From contig NZ_FNSU01000002.1 in the NCBI RefSeq assembly GCF_900105325.1, forward strand, positions 124,001 through 188,000: a stretch of DNA of 64,000 bases, read 5' to 3'. Both the position numbers and the translations under genes were made by a program. The notes below the pieces were generated by a model that made no database searches, was not told the DNA's origin, and saw only the letters and a program-made list of their open reading frames with translations. Shown one piece after another: positions 32,371-41,148 of the stretch. This DNA comes from Pseudomonas marginalis. GTDB taxonomy: Bacteria; Pseudomonadota; Gammaproteobacteria; Pseudomonadales; Pseudomonadaceae. Position 1 is the first letter of the stretch. Every line of letters starts with the position of its first letter.

Positions 32371-32639
32371 TCATTTTTGGTGCACGTATGCCTGATGCCC
32401 ATAAAACAGAAATTCACCAAATCCTCCATCTGAATCCCGGAATCCAATTCAAGGAAGCCTTCATGCTCGAGGACGTGTTCGGCCTTGGGTTTCGTCCCTA
32501 CTTAGCGTCCAGTGCATCCTGAAACTAGGCTATGGGTGGGCTGCGCAACAAGCAGTGAGCCTCCTACATTGAGCTTTAGCCGGCGGCTTAATGGATGACC
32601 CATCGGAGGTAAGCAGCGCGTGAAGGTGAAATCAGCCAG

Positions 32640-33320
32640 TTGCTTCACGAAAGCGAGAGCGAAGGCCGCGACCTGGAGCCAAATTTACGGCGCCGAATAC
32701 GGCAAGGAAAAGCCGTACCGGTGATGGAGAAGCTGCATGTCTGGATGATCGGCCAGCGGGACCTCGTGCCGGATGATTCGGCTATCAGCAGAGCGTTGGA
32801 TTACAGCCTGAAACGCTGGGCAGCACTGCCGCGCTACCTTGATGACGGTGCCGTCCCCATTGACAACAACTGGTGCGAGAACCAGATCCGACCATGGGTT
32901 CTTGGACGCAAGAACCGGCTCTTTGCAGGGCTGCTACGCAGCGGAAAACGGGCGGCTGCAATTATGAGTTCGATCCAATATGCCCGGCTCAACGGGCATG
33001 ATCCCCATGCTTATTTGAAGGACGTTCTTACACGCCTACCGACGCAGTGGGCGAGTGAAATCGGCAAGTTGTTGCCACATCAACCGCCCATCGAGTTGCC
33101 GCCGGTGTCGCACACAGCGGAAGACTGGGCAAAGACCCAGGGCGAACAGTTGTTCATTCGCATTGGCCGGAATAGGGAAGGTGACTTTGATGGACGGTTT
33201 AATTTTCAACCTGCACGGCTGTCATCTTTCGTCGGGTGTCATACCCGTTTGGTGGTGGGGCATCAGTACAGCACCGGCCACTCCACAGCTTCCAGTCTTG
33301 CTTTTACCTCTCTGCCGTAG
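32640..33320 (+). pseudogene. IS66 family transposase (TnpC), 3' fragment
   Basis: Residues 12-155 match the C-terminal part of IS66 TnpC: LEPNLRRRIRQGKAVPVMEK, ALDYSLKRWAALPRYLDDGA, IDNNWCENQIRPW and GSLR-like LRSGKRAAAIMSSIQ, then HDPHAYLKDVLTRLP. The last catalytic acid region is present, but about two thirds of the protein and the tnpA/tnpB genes are missing. The frame reads on past the normal end (near 33,100) into flanking DNA and overlaps the retron gene on the other strand. It is an IS scar between two defence modules. Confidence 0.8.
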
Positions 33321-34429
33321 TCAGGCTCGATCTGAATGGCGTAGGCAGCGAGCCCCATCAGATGGTTGCGCATGCCAGCAACTGCTGAAAAGCCTCGACG
33401 CTCTGCATGTGTCAAAGGCCCGACGTCCTTGCGCTCTAGGTAATGTAGGTGCATCCGGATTTTCATTCTGAACGCGCGGGTCAGCCTCGGTGTTTCCTGA
33501 TGCACTTGTAGGCCCAGGACGATTTTTCGACTCCGTGGTGAGGCGATCGTAGTCTTGGCGAGATTCGGGTTGAGCCCAAATCGCTGGAGGATCCTGTAGA
33601 CCTCATTCACTGTCCGACGAGCCTGCTCCCGATCGAATGTAACGTCGGTTGTAGAGAGGGTCAGGTCATCCGCGTAGCGCGTGTAGGTCAGCCCAAGCCG
33701 CTCGGCTAGCTCGGTCAGCAAAATGTCGGCTTCTCTCATCGCAAGGTTTGCGAGCATGGGACTCGTTGCGGCGCCTTGTGGCAGATGACCAATGTTCCGT
33801 GATGCATAGTTGGGAATCTTTGACTTGGACAAGGAGACTTTTCGGCGCCATTTGATCGTGCGGCGTATACGACTGAAGTTACCGGTGCGGGTGCAGAGGC
33901 GTGACAATTCAAAGGATACCAAGGGCTGGTAGCCGAGGCTGCGGAAGACCCGGTAACAGTCAATTTCAGAGATCGACTCGAAAAAGCGTTTCACATCGAC
34001 CTTGATCAGCCAACGACTCGTGCAGTGAGGCGAGGCCGCGTCAATTAGCCGACAGTTCGGTGCAAAGGCTGTGCTGGCCGCATGAGGCTTGGCTTTAGCT
34101 AATACGTGTTGCGCGATCCACTGTTGGGCTACCGACAGGCTTGGAGGTGGAACGCAGATCACACGGAATGAAGTGGGCTGGCCCAGTCGGCCGCGCTTTC
34201 TAACGCGAAAAACCTTGTAGGACTCAACTTCGCGAGTAACGTAATCTCGCAGGTGCTTATAAGACACTTGGGTAAGGTGGGCGAGGTGCTTGAGGGTCAG
34301 TATTGGGGGCAGCGATGGGTGAACAGCGACCGTCTTCTGAGAGGTCACGATCGCAGCGTCCATCACCAGAGGGGCAATGCTACTTGCGCCTTGGTCTCGG
34401 CGGTAGTGTTGAGGCGTCCAATCCTTCAT
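33263..34429 (-). CDS. retron-type reverse transcriptase
   Basis: A 388-residue RT. Motifs in order: VICVPPPSLSVAQQWIAQHV, DVKRFFESIS (first catalytic Asp), HLPQGAATSPMLANLAM, TRYADDLTLS (YADD), and IVLGLQVHQETPRLT in the place of the retron VTGLxVN motif. No maturase or endonuclease domain is present, which fits retrons rather than group II introns. The RT makes a branched RNA-DNA (msDNA) from the msr-msd RNA encoded just upstream. About 50 N-terminal residues precede the RT fold. It reads in the same direction as the effector gene, 189 bp after that gene's stop. Confidence 0.9.
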   Translation of the reverse strand: MKDWTPQHYRRDQGASSIAPLVMDAAIVTSQKTVAVHPSLPPILTLKHLAHLTQVSYKHLRDYVTREVESYKVFRVRKRGRLGQPTSFRVICVPPPSLSVAQQWIAQHVLAKAKPHAASTAFAPNCRLIDAASPHCTSRWLIKVDVKRFFESISEIDCYRVFRSLGYQPLVSFELSRLCTRTGNFSRIRRTIKWRRKVSLSKSKIPNYASRNIGHLPQGAATSPMLANLAMREADILLTELAERLGLTYTRYADDLTLSTTDVTFDREQARRTVNEVYRILQRFGLNPNLAKTTIASPRSRKIVLGLQVHQETPRLTRAFRMKIRMHLHYLERKDVGPLTHAERRGFSAVAGMRNHLMGLAAYAIQIEPDYGREVKARLEAVEWPVLY

Positions 34430-34618
34430 CTACTTTGACACCCGCAGGGTGAGTGCTCGCGCCGCGGGCAGAAGGCTACGCCACTAGGCTGTGGCGTGAG
34501 CGCTTAACCGTAAGCAGGAGCTAAGACATAGGGCAGCAGTAATCTGCGCCCGGTGATGAGTTGAGAATCCAACCCATCATGGCAGCAACATTCTAGGAAC
34601 GTACGCCGGAGCTAGAAT
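34430..34618 (-). ncRNA. presumed retron msr-msd RNA region
   Basis: The 189 bp between effector and RT have no gene but hold several hairpins. ATTCTAG pairs with CTAGAAT over the effector stop region (34593-34619). GGGCGCAG pairs with CTGCTGCCC around ATTA (34532-34552). A perfect CGCCAC/GTGGCG hairpin lies near 34480-34497, and CCCGC/GCGGG near 34441-34468. msr-msd normally lies directly upstream of the RT. The exact ends, the a1/a2 repeats and the branching G are not assigned. Confidence 0.5.
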
Positions 34619-35920
34619 CTAGATTGGATGCCTCAACGAGGAGGGATAGTACGGTTCTGGAATCGGATTGCCAACAGGTGTGGTTTTTTTAGCAAGATGC
34701 TCCTGTTTTCTGGCATGCGCGAGCTGGCCGTAACCCTGGTCGGTCAGTCTGCGTTGTGAGTCGATCCAGCCATACTGAGTCATTTTTCGGAGAAGATTCG
34801 TCAGCTCATACGTTTTCAGGCCGGTTCGAGTGGCGAGTGCCCGGTCGTTCAAGCGGGAACGCTGCAACAGCGCACTCAGCACCAGAAAAGCTTGTCCTGT
34901 GCCTATATCTGATTTCAAGATCGCCTTCGACTTGGCCAGGCTCTTATCGCCGAGGTTAGCCAAGCGAGCGCTGATGCTCTCGGCCGTCAAGTCAATCCCG
35001 AACACTTCCTTGCTGATACCGGCTGAAACCCGAGCAGGGAATAAAGGCGTCCAGGTTTTTTTCTTGTCTTTTGAGGCTTTGTGAAACATGAGTGGTACGT
35101 TGTTTGGCGCACCGTGTGCGAACACAAGCAGAGCTCCAGTGTTGCCGTAGCCAAGGCTTGAACCGCTCCAAAACCAAGGGCCGTGGCCTGGCTCTCCATC
35201 AGTGGGATCATAAGTGGTGCAGAGCGTCTTCATCTGCTCGGCTTCTTTAAGGGAAAAACAGATGTCGATGGTGGGGCAGGGCAGAACAATATGTATCGTC
35301 GGTTTGGACGGATGTCTGGCTACCGAGCGCTCGCCAGATTCAGTGGCGGAATACGCCATGACTGCAAACCTCATCAGTTTTCCTGACCACCAGCTGCGGA
35401 CGGATCTGACTAACCATGCCGCTTCAAGATAGTTCGATGCTCGATCACCGCTTCCAATCAGGTCCGTAACGACCCAGAAAGCCCGTGCACGTTTTCTGCG
35501 TATCTGCTCTGGGCCTGGATGGTTTAAGAATTTTTTTGGATACTCCTGGCAAAGCTGAGAAATCATCTGCGCGACTATGCCTTCGCTGCCAACCGAGGGG
35601 TCATAGGCTTTCGTTGGCTTCACCGCGTCAGGCCCTTTTGCGCCGGTGGCACGCCTGACGGAGCGTCGGGTTTCGCTGAATAAACGGTTCGGCTTACCTA
35701 GGCGATGCCTAAGCTCGCGCTCGGCATACAGAGCAACGGTACCCTGTGTAGCTTCTGCTTCCCGCAGAAGCATGGCACGCATTTGATCGATGAAGTCATC
35801 TCGAGATACGAAGGCAAACGCCTCTAGCAGTTTCTGGGCGCGCGAGCGATCGCCAAGATTGAACTGCTCCAGCCAGGCGCGAGCGAGAGCATCACTGGCT
35901 ATTGCGGTTGGCTTGTCCAT
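34619..35920 (-). CDS. retron effector, phosphoribosyltransferase-like plus winged helix
   Basis: A 433-residue protein encoded just before the retron RT on the same strand. A helical N-terminus (about 1-130) is followed by a phosphoribosyltransferase-like fold with the PRPP-loop-like phrase WVVTDLIGSGDRASNYLEAA (about 168-187). The C-terminus (RSRLNDRALATRTGLKTYEL, then LLRKMTQYGWIDSQRRLTDQ, about 360-405) is a winged helix. Such PRTase/wHTH proteins accompany one retron type (III, as I recall) and are thought to act as toxins released on phage attack. Function is inferred from family and context. Confidence 0.75.
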   Translation of the reverse strand: MDKPTAIASDALARAWLEQFNLGDRSRAQKLLEAFAFVSRDDFIDQMRAMLLREAEATQGTVALYAERELRHRLGKPNRLFSETRRSVRRATGAKGPDAVKPTKAYDPSVGSEGIVAQMISQLCQEYPKKFLNHPGPEQIRRKRARAFWVVTDLIGSGDRASNYLEAAWLVRSVRSWWSGKLMRFAVMAYSATESGERSVARHPSKPTIHIVLPCPTIDICFSLKEAEQMKTLCTTYDPTDGEPGHGPWFWSGSSLGYGNTGALLVFAHGAPNNVPLMFHKASKDKKKTWTPLFPARVSAGISKEVFGIDLTAESISARLANLGDKSLAKSKAILKSDIGTGQAFLVLSALLQRSRLNDRALATRTGLKTYELTNLLRKMTQYGWIDSQRRLTDQGYGQLAHARKQEHLAKKTTPVGNPIPEPYYPSSLRHPI

Positions 35921-36041
35921 TGTTCAACGTGATCCTATCGGCCGACGTGGTCTGCACTGGTACACGGGGTGTCACAGGTTGTTTGATCGAGTGAGAACAT
36001 GGTGCTAAGCCCGTAGGCTGAATCCCATCCGCACAAAGTGC

Positions 36042-36438
36042 ATGCAGAACGCCGTCCTTCCTGTGGTTCACCATATCCGGCCTTGGTCGGAGAGTCGAGA
36101 TCACTCCTGACAAACCGCGGTACTCTGCTCTTGCCACCACAGCGAGGCGCACACTCGACGCGACGCTCTCAGCAGAGCGGTTACAGGCCTTCAAGGCCGC
36201 CTGGGAGAGCTGCGTCGAGAATCTTGACCGGCTGAGCGTCCATATACCCACCCAGAGGCAAGGATGTCATTGGTGGTGCTTCAACCACCTCAGGCTGTTC
36301 GAAGTCGCACAGGATGTCGGGGTTGAGTTTGATCGGCTGGTGGAACTCGAGCAAGATCGAAGTTCTGGGTTTGTGCAGAGGATGGCCTGCAGGTATTACA
36401 CGATAGCGCCGGTGCACGTTAGCTCTACCTTCACATGA
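36042..36438 (+). pseudogene. degraded hypothetical gene
   Basis: An ATG at 36042 starts MQNAVLPVVHHIRP and soon stops. A frame offset near 36070 carries a protein-like sequence to the TGA at 36436 (VEITPDKPRYSALATTARRT, then WWCFNHLRLFEVAQDVG and FDRLVELEQDRSSG), but it has no start codon of its own. This looks like one gene with a frameshift. I do not recognise the family. Confidence 0.4.
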
Positions 36439-36527
36439 CTCAAATGCTGAGTGCTGTGATCGATGCGAGCAAGGTCAGACACTCACAGATGAGCTGGATC
36501 GGGCAAGCTGTCCAGCTGGATCGTTGA

Positions 36528-36674
36528 AGGGATTTCATTTTTGTACAAGGGTGGTTCAATCCAGATATCAAGAAGCGTATGTATGATGTCAGACCTTACA
36601 AGGCGGGGCCGGTAGATGCGTTCTGTGACGAATCGGAAGAAGATTTGGAGGAGATCGTGCAGCCACCAGATTGA
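36528..36674 (+). other. short coding-like remnant
   Basis: Downstream of the previous remnant, an open stretch after a stop codon reads IFVQGWFNPDIKKRMYDVRP and DESEEDLEEI before TGA at 36672. It looks protein-derived, with a possible 31-residue product from ATG 36579. It may be the decayed end of an island gene. Confidence 0.3.
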
Positions 36675-36741
36675 TCGTTCGCAGCTACCTGGGCTTATCG
36701 CCAATCAGGTGCTGCGAGCATTGGGACGATGCAATCCGGAC

Positions 36742-37185
36742 TTAATGCGAGCTTGATCGCAAGAACTGGGCGATACTCCCCATGGCAGCGCCCATCCTTT
36801 TGATCCAGCGATAGGTGACAGCTGGGCTTGTGACCAGGTGGTAGCGATCGTTGAGATCCTCGATTCGATTAAGGACAAGCTCGCGCTCCGAGGCACTCAG
36901 ATCCTGCTCCAGTAGACGTGCTTGCAGGGGAGCCAGCTTGGCTTCGTACTCGCGAGCCCACTCTGGGCGTACGTAGTCCTGAATCCTCTCCAAATTGAGC
37001 AGAAGGAGTGCAGAGGCGGCCAATGTCATCGCGCTGGACACCATAGTCAAGTCACCTTGCTTCCATAACGCGCCGAGTACCAGGCAAGGGGATATCGCTA
37101 CCAATGACAGGTATAAAACGCGCTTGGGTGGGTCTTTGCGATCTATCGGAGCAGTACGGCTCAGAGCTGCAATCATGGGGTTCAC
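36742..37185 (-). CDS. hypothetical protein with two membrane helices
   Basis: A 147-residue protein. After a basic N-terminus, two hydrophobic segments lie near residues 22-42 and 48-66 (VLYLSLVAISPCLVLGALW, MTLAASALLLLNLE). They are followed by a charged, probably coiled-coil stretch (LQARLLEQDLSASERELVLN, then IEDLNDRYHL). I do not recognise it. It is an accessory gene between the retron and the relaxase. Confidence 0.55.
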   Translation of the reverse strand: MNPMIAALSRTAPIDRKDPPKRVLYLSLVAISPCLVLGALWKQGDLTMVSSAMTLAASALLLLNLERIQDYVRPEWAREYEAKLAPLQARLLEQDLSASERELVLNRIEDLNDRYHLVTSPAVTYRWIKRMGAAMGSIAQFLRSSSH

Positions 37186-37367
37186 CCGTCAATGAGTTCG
37201 ACGTGGATCGTCTCACACGGGATCATGTGCTGGGCTCAGAATTCGTTACCAGATTTGTAGGTCACCAGGGGGGCGCTGGGGTAACCGTCGGGTAGGCCGT
37301 ACTGCACTCGACTTCGACCTGCGGAGCAGATTCGATATAACAAAAGTGAAGAGTTTGATTAGCCTCG

Positions 37368-39092
37368 TTAGCTTTCATCAAACGCGAGAAAAGGGTTATC
37401 TGACGGTATCGATTCTAAAAGTGACGTCGGCTCCGCAATCAGATATCCCTTCAAGGTCGTTTTCTTCCTGGGACCTTGCACTTGGCATGTCCAGATATTT
37501 AGACCGTTGTCTCGCTTCTTGTGAACCTTCAGCTTCTCAAACTGCTTTTGCACCCAACGCCATTCTTCGATCTTTTGGCAAGCGCCCTGAGAAATACCGG
37601 GAAACTCTTGCGCGTAACGTTGGAAGAGACCAGGCGTGACCAAAAATGCGCTGCCACCCACCGTGTGGATTTTGGCCTTGCTGTCGTTGATGATCAGTTT
37701 GTGGCTGAGAATGCCTTCCTTGACCCAGTTCAGGAATACCTGGCCTGGGCTATCCGATTGAAGCGTTGAAGTTTCGACAGCACTTTCTGACAGTGCGTCT
37801 CTGGCTTCAGGCTCTTTCAATTCGAACATGTCCAGCAGCGTGCCGAGGTAATCGGCATCCTCTCGTGCCAAGGGATCCGGCTGCGGTTGGCTTTGACCTG
37901 ATCCTGCACTGCCTGTGTCGGGCGCTGCTACTGGTACCGGGGTATCAGTTGAGTGGTCATGGGCTGCAATGCTCACCGTTCCGCTGAAAGCCTCAGGCCG
38001 GTCTTCGTTCCCCCAAATCAACGCCGGTTGAAGGCGCAAAAAGGTAAAGGTCTGCTGCCAGTCTCCTTGTGCCACAAGCGCGGTCCAGATGGCTTTGCCT
38101 TCCGGCGTGGACTCAACCAATCCATGCGACTGTAGCTCGTCAAACACCGCGAAATTGGACGAGGGAATGCCCTCAATCGATTGCGACAGCAGATAAGCTC
38201 GTAGCTTGTCCGTGACCGTCTTGCTGACGAGCCAGAGTGCGTCCTGGGTCAGCCATCCCGCGGCACCTGGCTGGTTGAGTTTCAGCTCGTGTTGAACCAG
38301 ATGACGCAGTCCGCTGATCAAGTGATGTTGCAGCGAATGAATGGGCGCTTGCAGTGCCTTGCTCGGGTTACCACCGATGTTCTGCGCGGTGGAAACACGG
38401 TCTGCCTGCATTACCAGCTCACCGAGCACGCCGGCACGTTCATACTGACCCGCCAGGACATATAGCAGACTGGCCCACAGTGGCGGAAATCCACTGAGCC
38501 AATCGAGGATTGGGCAGTCGAGAATCTGGGTGTAGAGCAAGCCTGCGGCCGCGCCGTGCAGGTGGTAGTCGCGATCCTTGAGGTAGCGAAAACGGTAGGG
38601 CTGATCCAGCGATCCCTGCCAAGGATGCCAGACACGGCCATCCTGGCGTTCGACCAGCAGGTCCACGGCGATCTTGCCGATGTCATGGAGCAACGCGCCA
38701 TAGGCGATGCCAGCAGACCAAGCGTCGGTCTGGGCGGCTTGGTCTTCGGGTGCGGCGCCGGTGGGAAGCAGATACGACTGACGCAATTTCAAACTGCAAG
38801 CAACCAGCTCGAGGCCATGGTCGAGCATGCCACCGAGATAAGCATGGTGGTGCGTCTCGCTGGCCGGGAGTTGTTGGACCAGCTCGGCGTAGCGATGGAT
38901 CGGATTTAAATAGAGCTGCCTGAACTGCTGATGGGAGAGGGCGGTGTACTGCCAGATGCGATCGAGCAACTGGCGGCGGTGCTCGGCTGCTAACAAGCTC
39001 TGGGACGATTCGATGGGCAGGTACCCATCGGCGACGTTTACGGTGGGTGGCGGAGGAGGCTTTTGCCTTTTGTGCCGAAACAGACTGAGCAT
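37368..39092 (-). CDS. traI: MobH-family conjugative relaxase (TraI_2)
   Basis: A 574-residue relaxase of the integrative-element type. The N-terminal TraI_2 domain carries the HD-like metal motif (HHHAYLGGMLDHGLELV, then ALLHDIGKIAVDLLV), which nicks oriT. The C-terminal TraI_2_C domain starts near residue 455 (GQVFLNWVKEGILSHKLIIN, GSAFLVTPGLF). A Pro/Gln-rich linker separates them. I start at 39092 with GGGAGG six bases before, although an ATG one codon earlier is equivalent. The frame is open further upstream but lacks similarity. Its place between integrase and T4SS genes is typical. Confidence 0.88.
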   Translation of the reverse strand: MLSLFRHKRQKPPPPPTVNVADGYLPIESSQSLLAAEHRRQLLDRIWQYTALSHQQFRQLYLNPIHRYAELVQQLPASETHHHAYLGGMLDHGLELVACSLKLRQSYLLPTGAAPEDQAAQTDAWSAGIAYGALLHDIGKIAVDLLVERQDGRVWHPWQGSLDQPYRFRYLKDRDYHLHGAAAGLLYTQILDCPILDWLSGFPPLWASLLYVLAGQYERAGVLGELVMQADRVSTAQNIGGNPSKALQAPIHSLQHHLISGLRHLVQHELKLNQPGAAGWLTQDALWLVSKTVTDKLRAYLLSQSIEGIPSSNFAVFDELQSHGLVESTPEGKAIWTALVAQGDWQQTFTFLRLQPALIWGNEDRPEAFSGTVSIAAHDHSTDTPVPVAAPDTGSAGSGQSQPQPDPLAREDADYLGTLLDMFELKEPEARDALSESAVETSTLQSDSPGQVFLNWVKEGILSHKLIINDSKAKIHTVGGSAFLVTPGLFQRYAQEFPGISQGACQKIEEWRWVQKQFEKLKVHKKRDNGLNIWTCQVQGPRKKTTLKGYLIAEPTSLLESIPSDNPFLAFDES

Positions 39093-39323
39093 CATAGTCC
39101 TCCCGGGAACTGGCAGAGTCAGTGGCCTTTTAGCCTTTTCGGATAGGGCTCTTACCCTTGACTCCCCATTCCCTTCCAACCCTTACCGGTCCTTTTGCCG
39201 TGTGTCCTTTTTTGCGGCAATCGGAATATCGATTTGTCCTGGTGCCGTTTTATTGGATGCGCATGCTGGTACGAAAAAGGAAAGTGTCGGTACACTGCGG
39301 TGCGAATTTTATCGGGTCTTGCC

Positions 39324-39518
39324 ATGAACCTTACTGACGCCACGCTCATACTGCTGCTCGCAGCACGTATCCATGGAACACACGAAGCCGTCAGGGCCTC
39401 GGCGAAGAGCGTCGTCAAGAAGCTACCGCGCAGCAAACGTGACCTCATCTACAAGGTGATCGACAGCCGGAGTCCGCTCGATCTGGTGGATTACCTGGCG
39501 GAGAATCTGGATACGTAA
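39324..39518 (+). CDS. small conserved island protein, hypothetical
   Basis: A 64-residue protein divergent from the relaxase (NLTDATLILLLAARIHGTHE, then VKKLPRSKRDLIYKVI). The sequence is protein-like and the position between relaxase and ardC is common on these elements. No function is known to me. Confidence 0.5.
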   Translation: MNLTDATLILLLAARIHGTHEAVRASAKSVVKKLPRSKRDLIYKVIDSRSPLDLVDYLAENLDT

Positions 39519-39593
39519 CGGTGTACTGCGGTACGGGATTACCTCATGTTCTTTGCGTCAGAGCTCCGCAGTGTGGGGATTTTTCTGGGCATA

Positions 39594-39621
39594 GAAAAAG
39601 GGTCCAACTCGTGTTGGACCC
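39594..39621 (-). terminator. intrinsic terminator of the ardC-like gene
   Basis: On the minus strand GGGTCCAAC-ACGA-GTTGGACCC is followed by five T, 31 bp after the ardC-like stop. Confidence 0.8.
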
Positions 39622-39651
39622 TATGAAGCGTTTGCAGCGGTGAGGTGACGA

Positions 39652-40614
39652 TCAAGCTCCATCTTTCATGCATCGAGAGTCATCCATTACCGTCTGCTTC
39701 CGTTGCTGCTCCAGGTTGAGCACATACTCCGAAGCGCATCGGGCCTGGCCACTGGCGCGGAAAATCGCGCGGTTGTCAGCCTTGAGCAGGCCTAGCCAGT
39801 GGTCGATGTAACCCTCGTGCCGAAGCTCTCCTTGTATACCGGCGTAGGCACATAAAAAAGCGGCACCCATTTCGGCGATCAACTCTTCAAATGCATAGCC
39901 TGGCGAGCCAAATGGACACGGAGAGGTCACGCCTTCGCGCTGCAACCGAGAGTGGTGTCCGGTCCAGTGTGTCAGCTCGTGAAGCGCGGTGGCGTAGTAT
40001 CCACCTTGGTCGTGAAACTGCGCTTTTGTCGGCAGTTGGATGAGATCCCTGATCGGGTGGTAAAAGGCTTCGTCGGCAAATCGATGAATGATATTTGCGC
40101 CCGAACTTAGCAACAAACTTTCCGCAGCAGCGTTGGGGAAGAAGGGAACGCTCGGCTCCGTCTCGAGCAAAGTTTCGTTGAGCGTTTCGAGCCCCTCCGT
40201 TTGTTCTATGTTGAACAGAAAGTGCGTCCTGAGAATGCCAAAGTGGGCGACCTTGGGCTGACCGTTTTCATCCAGTACGGGTTGACCTGACTCGGTCTGT
40301 TCCTCGCGCTCCATCGGCTTGTAGAGCACTGCCAGGGTGCTGTGCTCACCCTTACGAATGTGCCCGCCGGCCTTTTTGGCTTGATTAAAGGTCAGCCAGC
40401 GATCTTGAGTGAACCCCTGCAACCTGGCCTCGGCCCACAGCAACGGTAAATTGATGCCCGAATAGGGGCGCTGGGTGATGGCGTTGATGGGGTAGGGTTG
40501 GTGATGAGCGACGTCAGTTGAGCCATTTGAGGACCAGGGTTTGATCCAGGGCGCTACGCCTTGGTCCAACGCGGTAACGATCTTGTCTGTCACGTCTTGG
40601 TAGATATTGCGCAT
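39652..40614 (-). CDS. ArdC-like antirestriction protein (ssDNA-binding + zincin)
   Basis: A 320-residue protein. The N-terminal ArdC/DUF1738 domain (IYQDVTDKIVTALDQGVAPW, then YSGINLPLLWAEA) binds single-stranded DNA. The C-terminal zinc-peptidase-like domain has ALHELTHWTGHHSRLQ, with a downstream EELIAEMGAAFLC. ArdC proteins protect incoming conjugative DNA from restriction. The start at 40614 has GAGGGA upstream. A longer frame to 40767 runs through the structured leader and is not used. Confidence 0.85.
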   Translation of the reverse strand: MRNIYQDVTDKIVTALDQGVAPWIKPWSSNGSTDVAHHQPYPINAITQRPYSGINLPLLWAEARLQGFTQDRWLTFNQAKKAGGHIRKGEHSTLAVLYKPMEREEQTESGQPVLDENGQPKVAHFGILRTHFLFNIEQTEGLETLNETLLETEPSVPFFPNAAAESLLLSSGANIIHRFADEAFYHPIRDLIQLPTKAQFHDQGGYYATALHELTHWTGHHSRLQREGVTSPCPFGSPGYAFEELIAEMGAAFLCAYAGIQGELRHEGYIDHWLGLLKADNRAIFRASGQARCASEYVLNLEQQRKQTVMDDSRCMKDGA

Positions 40615-40690
40615 GGCATTTCCCTCGAAAAACCGGAGGAACGCCTTGCCCGTCGGGGAAGGTTCCCCGGTGGGTGTTGATTGGATTGGT
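40615..40690 (-). promoter_or_regulatory. structured leader upstream of ardC, radC-motif-like
   Basis: On the minus strand the leader reads CCCACCGGGGAACCTTCCCC, then GACGGGCAAGG. A GGGGA/TCCCC hairpin is enclosed by CCC/GGG pairing. A near-identical arrangement precedes the gene starting at 41074. The radC RNA motif, known upstream of antirestriction and other DNA-binding protein genes on mobile elements, is the best candidate class. I cannot confirm it without a covariance model. Confidence 0.5.
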
Positions 40691-40744
40691 ACAGGACTGC
40701 GTATAGCCTGAGTTGGATCAGTGGCCGGGTATGGCCGTTTGCGT

Positions 40745-41074
40745 TTAGCGTTGTTGCTCTTCCGCAAGCGCTATCAGCAAGGCGTTAGGTTGGTCTGATG
40801 CCTGAAGCAGGCTGAGGCTCAGTAGCAGTAATGGCTCATGATCTGCATCACTCGCTGAGCCGAACTTGGCTACCTCGAACACCACGTAGGGTGTGTTTGG
40901 ATCGGCCAGGTGAGCTTTGAAGGCTGCGCGTACGACGTTGCTCAGCCTATCGAGCTGCAGCTTTTCAGGATGACTTGAACCATCGAGCAATACTGCGTGT
41001 TGCCACGCGTCTGGAGTGAACACAACGGGCAAGCGCAGAGTGTTCAGTGCTTCGCTTGTGAGTGAGTCGGACAT
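40745..41074 (-). CDS. conserved island protein, hypothetical
   Basis: A 109-residue cytoplasmic protein (VVFTPDAWQHAVLLDGSSHP, LDRLSNVVRAAFKAHLADP, then YVVFEVAKFG). The ATG follows ACGGAGG. It lies upstream of ardC on the same strand with a similar leader, so the two are probably co-regulated. I recall no function. Confidence 0.6.
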   Translation of the reverse strand: MSDSLTSEALNTLRLPVVFTPDAWQHAVLLDGSSHPEKLQLDRLSNVVRAAFKAHLADPNTPYVVFEVAKFGSASDADHEPLLLLSLSLLQASDQPNALLIALAEEQQR

Positions 41075-41148
41075 GGTGTGCCTCCGTTGATAGCGCGAAG
41101 AAACCTGTCCCCTAGGGGAAAGGAATTTCCCCGCGGTGGGTTGAAGAA
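41075..41148 (-). promoter_or_regulatory. structured leader, second radC-motif-like copy
   Basis: On the minus strand CCCACCGCGGGGAAATTCCT is followed by TTCCCCTAGGGGACAGG. A 7-bp GGGGAAA/TTTCCCC hairpin is enclosed by CCC/GGG. It shares sequence and layout with the leader at 40615-40690. Confidence 0.5.

Noticed and set aside
33263..34429. Group II intron maturase as the identity of this RT
   Set aside because: It has no maturase (X) or HNH domain, the motif after the catalytic core is retron-like, and an effector gene is adjacent.
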